This document shows, piece by piece, positions 14,184 through 21,338 of a DNA stretch of 23,004 nt. The notes beneath the pieces are model-generated. The model made no database searches, was not told where the DNA came from, and worked only from the letters and a program-made list of their open reading frames with translations. Position 1 is the first letter of the stretch. The number at the start of each line of letters is the position of its first letter. A program made the translations under genes and the position numbers. This DNA comes from Desulfovibrio sp. OttesenSCG-928-G15 (GTDB lineage Bacteria; Desulfobacterota; Desulfovibrionia; Desulfovibrionales; Desulfovibrionaceae), in NCBI GenBank assembly GCA_030266525.1, contig JAJDIC010000031.1:1-23004 (forward strand). Reading direction: 5' to 3'.

Positions 14184-15716
14184 TTATCCGCGGACGGGGC
14201 TGTAGAGGCGTGCAAATTCATCCTCTTTGATGATGTAGGCATCATGCGCGTTTTCTTTTCTGATAACCAGCCAGTCTCCGGGTTCTCCCTTGACCGGACA
14301 TGCATCATCCCAGAGCGTGAAGATCTTCAATCCTTTGTCCAGTTGCCTGGCGAGAACTCGGCCTTCCTTGCTACGGCAAGCGCTGGCGTGTTCGGGTAAA
14401 AGAATGCGTTGCGCGCTGTCTTTGTCCACTACCGAAGGGGCATAGGCATAGTGGGCGATAAACGGAGTGTTTAGGGGTATATAGTTTTTTTCAAAAACGG
14501 CTTTGCTTATGGGATAGACCTCTCCTGACAGCCCGATCATCAAATAGGTATCCGCATGGGCCAAAACGGTAATGTCTCCTTCCAGCATACGGATGTGCAA
14601 CCGAGATTTACGCGGGAAAAGGGTCGAACAGCGTACATAGCCCTGTATGACGGGAAGTTTTTGATAGGCGCGCATACTCTCCGGGTGTGCCACCGTGGCG
14701 AGGGCGCAATCCAGTATGTCATACATCGTTAGATATTTACGTATGCAGGCGAGAGAATGATCGAAAAACGAGTCTGCTTCGTGCCGGAGTAGGTATTTTT
14801 CAGCAGCGATAAAACCGCCTCCCTTTTGCCTGCTCCCACCCCCGTAACCGGTATCCGGACCACTCAGTTTTTCCGCCAGTTCACTTGCGGAAAATTCCCT
14901 TGCGCCGCTGCGAATGGAAAAAGTTATCCCCCGGGAGTTCTCGTAGAAGATAACCGCAATATCTACTCCCGCCACCTGCAACGTAAAGTCTGCAATAAAG
15001 CGCAGCACGCCCGTATCGCATGGCATGACGTTCAGCAACACAAAGGGGGGCTCCTTGTGGCTTTCCACGGCGTGCAAGGCGCTGGAGGCAACATCCAGAT
15101 CCTGCTCTGTGAAGTTGGAACGGATAAGTCTGTTATAGATATTTTCATCCGGCTGAAGGAAATCGGCCATATCCCTGTCTGTGGGGAACCGCAGTTGGGT
15201 AAAGGCGTTGCTTGCTGCGTAAAGCCCGAAAAGAAGCGCCGTGGCGGCCGTTTTACATGGCGTGTGTCCGCAGGTACGAAAAAACTGCCAGACAAGGGTG
15301 GATACCGCCGTAAGGTGAGGAAACGCAACGTATTCAGCGTCTTTTTGCGATCCGGGCTCCTTGTTGGTCAGGCACAGCGCGCGCGGGGCCTCAAATTCGG
15401 GAGTGCTTCGCATGCTTTGTCGTGAAGCCACCAGGATAAGCAATCCCCGTGCAGACAATACGCCGTTACATTGTTCCAGCGGGATACCAAGGCGGGTGAC
15501 CATTTCTGCAAGCTTGGGCCGCAAGGGGGTATTTGCCGAGTGCAGCAGGCGGCAACGCTTGCATTGCGGTGCAAGGTAGAGATGCAGGGCAAAGGCCGCA
15601 CCCAGAGCGTCTTCATCCGGTGTGTCGCCGCAGTAAATAACGATTTCGCCGCCTGGACAGGCCAGTTGCTGCGGCGTGGGCACGGCCGGTGCCTCGAAGA
15701 GGACGGATTGTGTCAT
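14184..15716 (-). CDS. DHH/DHHA1-like protein with degenerate active site and PGDYG-like tail
   Basis: 510 residues, no signal peptide. The N-terminal half follows the NrnA/RecJ layout: an opening strand and loop IVIYCGDTPDEDALGAAFAL (25-44), a helix LTAVSTLVWQFF (135-146), LLFGLYAASNAFTQL (161-175), and a DHHA1-like loop GYGGGSRQKGGGFIA (290-304). The metal-binding residues are largely lost. The first-motif His is Gly/Cys, no DHH triad is seen near 125-140, the later DT motif reads SNAFTQ, and the GGGH signature reads GGGS. Only Asp34 and Asp36 remain. A C-terminal segment (about 475-510, PGDWLVIRKENAHDAYIIK) resembles the PGDYG domain. It is probably a nucleotide-binding or regulatory pseudo-phosphoesterase, although a different metal arrangement cannot be ruled out. 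It overlaps the secreted upstream gene by ATGA, so the two are translationally coupled. Confidence 0.75.
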   Translation of the reverse strand: MTQSVLFEAPAVPTPQQLACPGGEIVIYCGDTPDEDALGAAFALHLYLAPQCKRCRLLHSANTPLRPKLAEMVTRLGIPLEQCNGVLSARGLLILVASRQSMRSTPEFEAPRALCLTNKEPGSQKDAEYVAFPHLTAVSTLVWQFFRTCGHTPCKTAATALLFGLYAASNAFTQLRFPTDRDMADFLQPDENIYNRLIRSNFTEQDLDVASSALHAVESHKEPPFVLLNVMPCDTGVLRFIADFTLQVAGVDIAVIFYENSRGITFSIRSGAREFSASELAEKLSGPDTGYGGGSRQKGGGFIAAEKYLLRHEADSFFDHSLACIRKYLTMYDILDCALATVAHPESMRAYQKLPVIQGYVRCSTLFPRKSRLHIRMLEGDITVLAHADTYLMIGLSGEVYPISKAVFEKNYIPLNTPFIAHYAYAPSVVDKDSAQRILLPEHASACRSKEGRVLARQLDKGLKIFTLWDDACPVKGEPGDWLVIRKENAHDAYIIKEDEFARLYSPVRG

Positions 15717-17299
15717 GGCAATTGGTTCCGTGCAATGTCCAGCATGACCATTTTCTGTTCCGGGGGAAAAAACAGATCAATGAGCGTGCAAAGCCGTTCG
15801 ATAAACCGGTTTGGGGCCTCGTCAAGAATTACCCTGCCGTGTGTCTCTTTCATGTCGGGACTGGTCCAGTATGTGAACTGTTTAACGGGCAGGGGGCTTT
15901 CCAGCAATGCGTTCAAGGCCTCTCTCTGGACAGGAGTGAGGAGACTGTCTATTTCCGTAAGGGCGCGCAAGGGGCTGCCGGGCTTGAGCGCGTCGGTTAT
16001 TTCCTGCCAGAATCCGGCTGTGTTGCTGGTTTGCATCATGCTGAATCTGGCATCCTTCGGGATAACGGCGAATATTTCGGGCGTGTCGCGTACAAGGGGG
16101 GCGGGCGTGTGCTTGAGCGCTCCTATCAACAGCTGGCTGCCGCGCCGGGCAATAAGGGTGGGAAACGGGATGGAGGTTCCCTTGTTTTTGATAAGATCCG
16201 CAGTGCGATACACGTCCCATCCCGTTGCGGGGCGGTTTTGCCAGTTTCCCGGTATTATTGATTCGGCTAAGACTTGTACCGTGTCGAGCAGGGCGGGGGA
16301 GCCTTCAAGAAAACAATATGCTCCCGGCAACTCCAGGCCGATGAGTTGCGATTTTACTCCACCGATAACCAGGCCAATGCGCTGTATCTCGCCAAGGGGA
16401 AAAGGCATGAGCGTATTGGCGGCAGGGGTGACGTCCTTGACGCCGATTGTCCCCAGGGCTTCCAGGCAGGAGCCGCCCAAAAGCAGTACCCAGTCCGGCG
16501 CTGCTTCACCGAGAAATGGCAGGCCCTGTAAGGTAATGGGGGTTACCCCGGCAAGACTGGGGGCCACATCAGCGTAATTGTGCTTTCCCGTATACTCCCA
16601 GCCACGTTCTGTTTTGAAGGCGGTGTACTCAACGCTTACCTGTTTGCCTGAGAATTTGCCTGTTCCGCCAGCCGCAGCGGAAATGTAAAAGTCCGTCTTT
16701 GTCCATATTTGCTGTTTTTTATCGGGTACAGACGCTATTTTTCCGCCGCCCCGCAACTTGTTCCGGCTCACTTCCACCTGATCGGCAGAAGAGCCTAGCA
16801 AGAGGTGGCTGTCTACAACCGTGTAGAAAAGCTTCGGCTCTATCTGATACACCTGCGGCGCGGCTGCCACAGGCGGGCTTTGCCCGAAATCCGCGTTGGC
16901 CATAAGGGCGTCTGCCGCCAACTCGCCAAAGGCTTTTCCTAGCGATTGGGACGAAAGATCTCCCCCGGCAAGCATGCTGGTGTCACCCCCCGGCAGTTCC
17001 AAATCAAGCAGAAAGTCTTTTTTGGTCCATAACAGCGTGGTGTTGCGTACATTTGCCGCAAGAACCGCACGCAGCAGGTTGGCCGTTTCCGAGTCATGGG
17101 TATGGATCCAGTGCAGCAGGCTTTTGGTAAAAACCGGTTTCAGCGTCCCAGTCAGGTCGTCCAGAAACAAGCCTTCGCGGACAATAGAGCTTTTAGCAAG
17201 GTCCAGAACAACCTCTTCCTGCTGCGCCGCCTGAGCGGAGAGAGCAAGGCAGAAAACCAGAAAAAGCACAGTGGCGAGTATACCGATTTTGCGATGCAT
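15713..17299 (-). CDS. Secreted protein of unknown family (528 residues)
   Basis: Starts at the ATG at 17299, with GGAAGAG just upstream. A signal peptide (ILATVLFLVFCLALSAQA) precedes a 500-residue body with no internal membrane helix and no lipobox, so it should be soluble in the periplasm or secreted. The composition is mixed alpha/beta with repeated patterns of the form FYTVVDSHLLLGSS and QLLIGALKHT, reminiscent of large periplasmic beta-rich proteins. I do not recognise a family and assign no function. It is the first gene of a two-gene operon with the DHH-like gene (4-nt overlap) and points toward the TIR cluster; before the insertion sequence arrived, the two units were separated by about 390 nt. 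No convincing promoter was found in the 219 nt upstream. Confidence 0.8.
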   Translation of the reverse strand: MHRKIGILATVLFLVFCLALSAQAAQQEEVVLDLAKSSIVREGLFLDDLTGTLKPVFTKSLLHWIHTHDSETANLLRAVLAANVRNTTLLWTKKDFLLDLELPGGDTSMLAGGDLSSQSLGKAFGELAADALMANADFGQSPPVAAAPQVYQIEPKLFYTVVDSHLLLGSSADQVEVSRNKLRGGGKIASVPDKKQQIWTKTDFYISAAAGGTGKFSGKQVSVEYTAFKTERGWEYTGKHNYADVAPSLAGVTPITLQGLPFLGEAAPDWVLLLGGSCLEALGTIGVKDVTPAANTLMPFPLGEIQRIGLVIGGVKSQLIGLELPGAYCFLEGSPALLDTVQVLAESIIPGNWQNRPATGWDVYRTADLIKNKGTSIPFPTLIARRGSQLLIGALKHTPAPLVRDTPEIFAVIPKDARFSMMQTSNTAGFWQEITDALKPGSPLRALTEIDSLLTPVQREALNALLESPLPVKQFTYWTSPDMKETHGRVILDEAPNRFIERLCTLIDLFFPPEQKMVMLDIARNQLP

Positions 17300-17461
17300 A
17301 GCTCTTCCATGTTAGGTGTTGAGGGTTAGCCGAAAGCAATATTTTGGTATCCTTTAAAATGGATGGAGGATGATGTAAAGGAAGACTGAATCAGCATGGG
17401 ATGCGTTATATAAATAGTTCTTGCGTGTGTATGGTTATTGTTTCATTTTGAAGTAGACCTA

Positions 17462-17501
17462 TGCTGGGGGAGTTTCGATTTGAACCGAACAGTCTCAAAT
17501 C
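17462..17501. other. tRNA-3'-end-like or hairpin sequence at the block boundary
   Basis: On the minus strand GTTCAAATC (17477-17485) fits the tRNA T-loop consensus GTTCRANNC and is followed by GAAACTCCCCCAGCA, similar to a T-stem and acceptor 3' half. The T-stem does not pair properly and CCA is replaced by GCA, so this is not a working tRNA. It could be a decayed attachment-site copy of a tRNA end. The same bases form a 7-bp stem, GATTTGA (17477-17483) with TCAAATC (17495-17501), which could simply be a hairpin after the relaxase gene. Confidence 0.25.
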
Positions 17502-17518
17502 CCAAAAAGTTTTTTGAA

Positions 17519-19171
17519 TTATCGCATCCGCAGTCGAGCTATTTGCTGCGTTACCTTTTTGGGCTCTGATTGTGTGAGGTTATCGTTTTCCCTAGCGTCC
17601 AAATCCTTCTCCAGCTTTTCCGCTTCCTGACAGAAGGCCAGAACCTTTTCCGGCGTAAGCACTGCTGACTCCAAGTCAATGTCCCCAGCCACACCAAAGG
17701 CGTAGCGCACCAGCCGACGGCCATAGGCAATCCAGTTTCGGTTTTCGGCCTCAGAACGGCGTGGGCGTGCCTGTTGATAAAACTCGTTGGCCGTCTCCTG
17801 TTTAGAATAACCCGTGGCCCGCATCCATAAAGCAATCATGGCGTCGCGGCGTGAACTATCCATCAGTTGGGAGAACCGTTTTGTGACTACTTCCCGATAA
17901 GCTCTGTAAGGGGATAGCAGGGCGGTCTCCTTGGCAAACTCACGTCTTTCCGCCTTCATGCCTGGCGAGAGGCGGCGGTAGTATTTTAATAATACAGCCA
18001 AGTGTGGGTTGCGCCCTGCCAACCAAGCGCGAAAACGTGGTAGGGGCCTTTCCCGTTCCGGCATGGAAGCTCGCAAGTCGTGTAGTTCTTCCTGTTGTTG
18101 GGCTTTGAGGAAATGCCGGGCAATGTTCAGCATGGGCAAGCCGTGATGAGCCAGTTGCGCTGTTACGGCCTGCCGGGCGGGGGTGTGTCTGTTTTTTGCT
18201 TCCGCAATAGCGGTATCACGGCGTATGCGTGCCTCATGCCGTTCTGTTGCCTTTCGGTCACACAGCTGTTTGTATTCTCGCCATTCCTCAACGGCAAGAA
18301 CGCTTACCGGCTCAGGGGCGGGTTCCGGCATTTCAGATGCGTAATCTCCCGGTTCAAAGTCCCCAAGGCGTTTGCACAACTTGCCCAGGCCAAAGCCCCG
18401 GTCTATGGACGAGGCTTTGACGGCTATATCTCCCACGAAGACCACGCCGCCCGAACCCTTCTTCTCAAAACGCAGACCAGACATTGCCATGTTCCGGTGC
18501 AACTCAGCCCATGACGCCGCTGTTTTGATGATATTGTGGCCGCGTTCCTGTGCGATGCGCTGTGCAGATTTCTCGCCGGTGGCACTTTCAAAGTTCGCCG
18601 CCTTGTCCCCCGGCGCGACTTTTCCTGTGCGCGAGCTGCGAACAATATCGCCCTGCGAGTTGACCATATAACGAGGATTATTTTCGCTGGCCCATCCCTG
18701 TTTATGTTGCAGCAAGGCCACGATTCGGTGCGCCTCTTCGATGTCGAATCCTCGGTGTGGTTGAATGACTTTATGCATGATGGGGTGAGTCCGGTTTACA
18801 GCTATATGGAGGTGTAAATTCGCAGTGTTGCCGTGCAGGGCGTATATAACCTGATGCCCTTCAAGCCCCATACGTTCCAGAAAAACATCAACCGCTTCTT
18901 CCAACTGCTCCTGACTCGGCTGCTCATTTTCTTGCCAGCTCAGCATCCAGTGCGCAACCGGCATTTTACTCTGAACCGATTCTGAAGCCAGAGAAACCAT
19001 TTCCGCTTTTCTGCCCACTGGCGTATGGGCCAGAAAATTCCGTGCGCCGGACCAGAGCGTTTTCTCCCCGCCTTTTTCGTCCTCAGGCGCAAGAATGTAC
19101 TCCACAAGCCCGGCAATCATGACAGCCTTGTGCTTCTTGAAGCTCGTTCGTTTCAGTTTTTTGAGAATCAC
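17519..19171 (-). CDS. mobA: MobA-type relaxase (VirD2/MobP-like)
   Basis: 550 residues from a GTG at 19171 that overlaps the mobC stop by 4 nt (GTGA), with GGGGGA upstream. The N-terminal third is a relaxase domain. Tyr25 in LVEYIL is the candidate nicking tyrosine, and the metal-binding three-His motif appears as ALHGNTANLHLHIAVNRTHP (His113, His120, His122). After about residue 190 the sequence is a long, basic and largely helical region of unknown fold, common in mobilisation proteins and used for accessory contacts. The enzyme should cleave one strand at oriT and pilot it through a conjugation channel supplied by another element. The gene is complete, in contrast to the coupling-protein remnant at 21012. 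Confidence 0.85.
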   Translation of the reverse strand: MILKKLKRTSFKKHKAVMIAGLVEYILAPEDEKGGEKTLWSGARNFLAHTPVGRKAEMVSLASESVQSKMPVAHWMLSWQENEQPSQEQLEEAVDVFLERMGLEGHQVIYALHGNTANLHLHIAVNRTHPIMHKVIQPHRGFDIEEAHRIVALLQHKQGWASENNPRYMVNSQGDIVRSSRTGKVAPGDKAANFESATGEKSAQRIAQERGHNIIKTAASWAELHRNMAMSGLRFEKKGSGGVVFVGDIAVKASSIDRGFGLGKLCKRLGDFEPGDYASEMPEPAPEPVSVLAVEEWREYKQLCDRKATERHEARIRRDTAIAEAKNRHTPARQAVTAQLAHHGLPMLNIARHFLKAQQQEELHDLRASMPERERPLPRFRAWLAGRNPHLAVLLKYYRRLSPGMKAERREFAKETALLSPYRAYREVVTKRFSQLMDSSRRDAMIALWMRATGYSKQETANEFYQQARPRRSEAENRNWIAYGRRLVRYAFGVAGDIDLESAVLTPEKVLAFCQEAEKLEKDLDARENDNLTQSEPKKVTQQIARLRMR

Positions 19172-19494
19172 TTTTGTCCCCCTAGCCGGTCAATGGCTTC
19201 CCCGATGCGCCGTAGTAGGGTCTCCATTTCCCTGACGACCGATGCGCCACCGTTATCTCGTACCGCTGAAAAACCATGCTTCAGTAAACCACCCAAACGC
19301 CGTAAATCCCTGATGGCCTGATCATCCGTCCGGGCGATAATGGGCCTACCGCCGAAGAAACGCCGCCGCATGTATTCAGAAACGGAAATTCCGGCGGCTT
19401 TGGCCTCCCGCATCAACCGTGCGTCTTCTTCTCCGCTCAGTCGCAAGGTGCGCCGCCGCTGAAACTTCACGCGGCTCTCTTCTTTTTTTTCCAT
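19168..19494 (-). CDS. mobC: MobC-like relaxosome accessory protein
   Basis: 108 residues from the ATG at 19494 (AGGAAGAT upstream). It has the ribbon-helix-helix style N-terminus of MobC proteins (RRTLRLSGEEDARLMREA then GISVSEYMRRRFFGG) and a C-terminal helix (VVREMETLLRRIGEAIDRL). MobC proteins bind oriT next to the nick site, help melt the DNA and recruit the relaxase. It is coupled to mobA by a 4-nt overlap, and its upstream region (19495-19740) is the most likely oriT. Confidence 0.85.
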   Translation of the reverse strand: MEKKEESRVKFQRRRTLRLSGEEDARLMREAKAAGISVSEYMRRRFFGGRPIIARTDDQAIRDLRRLGGLLKHGFSAVRDNGGASVVREMETLLRRIGEAIDRLGGQK

Positions 19495-19740
19495 ATCTTC
19501 CTGCCTTTTCTTTGGAGCGTGAGAAGCGAAGCGCCGAATGCTCTTGGGTGTCCAGAGGGGAACCCTTGGCAGGTTGGTGTAGCTGGCGTCAGACAGCTAC
19601 CAACCTGTAAAGAAAAACCCCTGTCGAGCCCAGATGCGACTCGCTCGATGGCAATTCTCATGTAACTCATGCTTTCTCCGCGTTTAACGCTTGAAACGAC
19701 CTCCCGCCTCACCGCGCTTTTGCAAGACATCATAAGCATA
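19495..19740. other. Candidate origin of transfer (oriT) region
   Basis: This gene-free stretch lies immediately upstream of mobC, the standard oriT position for MobA/MobC systems. It holds a large imperfect inverted repeat (19570-19607) and several shorter palindromic patches such as CGAG/CTCG near 19625-19650. I cannot match a known nic sequence, so the exact nick site is not assigned. A longer open frame through here (from 19669) has a poor start and is ignored. Confidence 0.45.
19570..19607. repeat. Imperfect inverted repeat, probable oriT hairpin
   Basis: CAGGTTGGTGTAGCTG (19570-19585) pairs with CAGCTACCAACCTG (19594-19607). Nine outer and five inner base pairs are perfect, separated by a GT bulge in the left arm, with an 8-nt loop. 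The right arm is followed by TAAAGAAAAACCCC. It is not a terminator for either neighbouring gene because both are transcribed away from it. Confidence 0.7.
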
Positions 19741-19773
19741 GTTTGGAATATGAATCCATGCAAAAAGACTAAA

Positions 19774-19842
19774 GGACAATATTGTATTGGTTGGACAAAT
19801 ATATTTTTAAACAGCAAAAAAAGTTATGTGACAATATTGTCC
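19774..19842. promoter_or_regulatory. Paired palindromic operator candidates
   Basis: The perfect palindrome ACAATATTGT occurs at 19776-19785 and again at 19831-19840. The left copy is preceded by GG and the right copy followed by CC, suggesting a consensus GGACAATATTGTCC. A half-site-like GGACAAATAT lies between them (19793-19802). The region is A+T-rich and lies between the divergent mobC and 19963-20319 genes, where a plasmid-type repressor would be expected. I could not place convincing -35/-10 boxes. Confidence 0.45.
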
Positions 19843-19962
19843 ATATATGTCTCTGTAAATCTATTTAGATACATTGCGATTCATTTCATATGTGTTGAGT
19901 TATTTCTATATGACATGGTACATGAAGTTGTATCATTCAAAACTACAAAAGGAGGTAAGGCG

Positions 19963-20319
19963 ATGCCGAAAGCAAAACGCTACTCGATGGAACAAGTTCG
20001 TGATGCGCAAAAAAAGCTCCGGGGCATGGCGTCAAAAAAGGTCGGCAAGACCAGAGCGGAAACGGTGGAGCTTCTCGCCGGTGACATCAAGAAAGCAATG
20101 GGAAAGGGGCACAGCTTGGAAGACATCCGTGACACACTGGCCGGGGCCGGTATTCAGGCCCCATTATCTCGGCTGAAGGCCATTCTGGAAGATGCCGCCC
20201 CGATAGAAGGAGAAGCGTCAACAAAAGAAGTCACGCCGTTCATAAGCCCTGTGTCTGAAAAGGACGTGAAAAAAGACACACCCCCGGCCCTGTTCGGTCA
20301 TGATGATGAGGAGCAGTGA
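19963..20319 (+). CDS. Small basic plasmid-type protein, possible DNA binding
   Basis: 118 residues from the ATG at 19963, which has a very strong GGAGGTAAGG site; the longer frame from 19669 is A+T-rich and unlikely to be coding. The N-terminal 45 residues are highly basic (MPKAKRYSMEQVRDAQKK). Residues 45-80 form a helix-turn-helix-like pattern (LLAGDIKKAMGKGHSLEDI, LAGAGIQAP) similar in style to TraK-type plasmid proteins that recognise oriT-proximal DNA. The C-terminal 35 residues are acidic and probably disordered. It overlaps the next gene by one base (TGATG), so they form an operon. The function remains inferred. Confidence 0.7.
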   Translation: MPKAKRYSMEQVRDAQKKLRGMASKKVGKTRAETVELLAGDIKKAMGKGHSLEDIRDTLAGAGIQAPLSRLKAILEDAAPIEGEASTKEVTPFISPVSEKDVKKDTPPALFGHDDEEQ

Positions 20320-20774
20320 TGGAAAATACGCAACCGTTTCCCTGGGTTCTTTTCCCACTCCCGGAGATACGACACCGGGCATACAGTTTCCAAGCCGTTG
20401 TCGATTCGGGTTTTGAACCAAGCGAGTACAGGTCGTTGATACATGATGAAAGCCCCATGACTGCCGAGGCGGTTTTGGATTTCAAAGTATGGGGAAAAGC
20501 GCCCAGTCTGACGTGCTTTTTCCGGAACATCCGAACCGGCGAAAAGTTCCGTTTGAGCGCGTTCGATAACGACCGTAATCGGTGCTACACGCCAAGGGAC
20601 AAGGGTATTGATTTCAGCGAACGCGGCATTGAAAACGGTCTGTACCTCGTCACTACGGTCAAAGGCAAAAAGGGCAGGTGCGCTTGGCAGTCCGCCAAGC
20701 TGTTGTTGGCTGCGGACAGAGAAAGCGAAATTTTGGAGAGAGTCGCCGCTGTATTCACCGGGCCGGACAAGTAA
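20319..20774 (+). CDS. Hypothetical plasmid-type protein
   Basis: 151 residues starting at the ATG at 20319, which overlaps the preceding stop by one base, so translation is coupled; a GTG one codon earlier is possible. The protein has no signal peptide or membrane helix. It is a compact, mixed-structure sequence with aromatic-rich patches (FPWVLFPLPEIRHRAYSF, LTCFFRNIRTGEKFRLSAF, ENGLYLVTTVKGKKG). I do not recognise the family. Its location within the mobilisation block, in an operon with a basic DNA-binding-like protein, suggests an accessory plasmid role. Confidence 0.65.
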   Translation: MENTQPFPWVLFPLPEIRHRAYSFQAVVDSGFEPSEYRSLIHDESPMTAEAVLDFKVWGKAPSLTCFFRNIRTGEKFRLSAFDNDRNRCYTPRDKGIDFSERGIENGLYLVTTVKGKKGRCAWQSAKLLLAADRESEILERVAAVFTGPDK

Positions 20775-20784
20775 AGGAAGGAGA

Positions 20785-20827
20785 CATGTTCACCGTGTCA
20801 GTTTTTGTGCTTGGCACGGTGAACATG
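20785..20827. repeat. Perfect 13-bp inverted repeat just after a strong ribosome-binding site
   Basis: CATGTTCACCGTG (20785-20797) and CACGGTGAACATG (20815-20827) are exact inverted copies with a 17-nt spacer. The left arm begins at an ATG with GGAAGGAG directly upstream; that ATG opens only a 27-codon frame ending at 20869. Folding would hide the start codon. It could be a translational switch, an operator, or the scar of a lost mobile piece. Confidence 0.7.
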
Positions 20828-21011
20828 AAAGAAGGGAGGCGATCCTTCGTCAGTTGCTCAGTCCCCTAGATGCTCCATATTTTGTCTCTTGGAGTCCGAA
20901 GACCACCTCGTGCATCCACAGGAAATAGGGGTTTGTTTTGGGGGTATAGTGCAGCGATATATAAAATAACACTAATAAATACAGCTAAATTTTCTTTTAA
21001 CAATAACTTTC

Positions 21012-21338
21012 ATGAAAATGCAGGACGCGGAAAAGACCTGGGAACTGATTCGCGGCCAGGCCGGTCAAAGTACGGTTCTGCGTACCACCGGCTACACCAT
21101 CAACGAAAAGTTCAGTTCCGATTACCGGGACACAATGAGTACCACGGTGGAAAAGGAAGATCGCGTTGTTCTACGCGATTTGCAGGAACAGATAGAGGGG
21201 GAAGCACATTTCATTTTTTCCGGCCAGGTCGTCCGGGGCGATATGTTTTTCGCCAACCCATCTCTCAAAAAGGCACAACTTCGTGTGCCGCAGCTATTAC
21301 AACTCAGCCAGGAGGCTTCTCATGATTTCGCAGCGTAA
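21012..21338 (+). pseudogene. C-terminal remnant of a TraG/VirD4-type coupling protein
   Basis: A 108-residue frame whose body resembles the C-terminal end of type IV coupling proteins: KMQDAEKTWELIRGQAG, then DRVVLRDLQEQIEGEAH, FIFSGQVVRGDMFFANP and a terminal PQLLQL. The ATPase part with Walker motifs is missing. The first codons follow A+T-rich non-coding sequence with an in-frame stop at 20976 and no Shine-Dalgarno sequence before the ATG at 21012, so the gene has been truncated by deletion or rearrangement near 21010. Its 3' end overlaps the oxidoreductase start by 17 nt, a normal operon arrangement surviving from the intact gene. A short independently translated protein is less likely. 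Family assignment is by motif style only. Confidence 0.5.

Noticed and set aside
19669..19962. Upstream extension of the 19963 gene
   Set aside because: The added 98 residues come from A+T-rich sequence containing palindromes, and the internal ATG at 19963 has a near-perfect Shine-Dalgarno sequence.
20870..21325. 151-codon plus-strand frame overlapping the coupling-protein remnant
   Set aside because: It has no ribosome-binding site and its translation is rich in Arg, Gly and His without structure, while the alternative frame shows coupling-protein-like motifs and overlaps naturally with the next gene.
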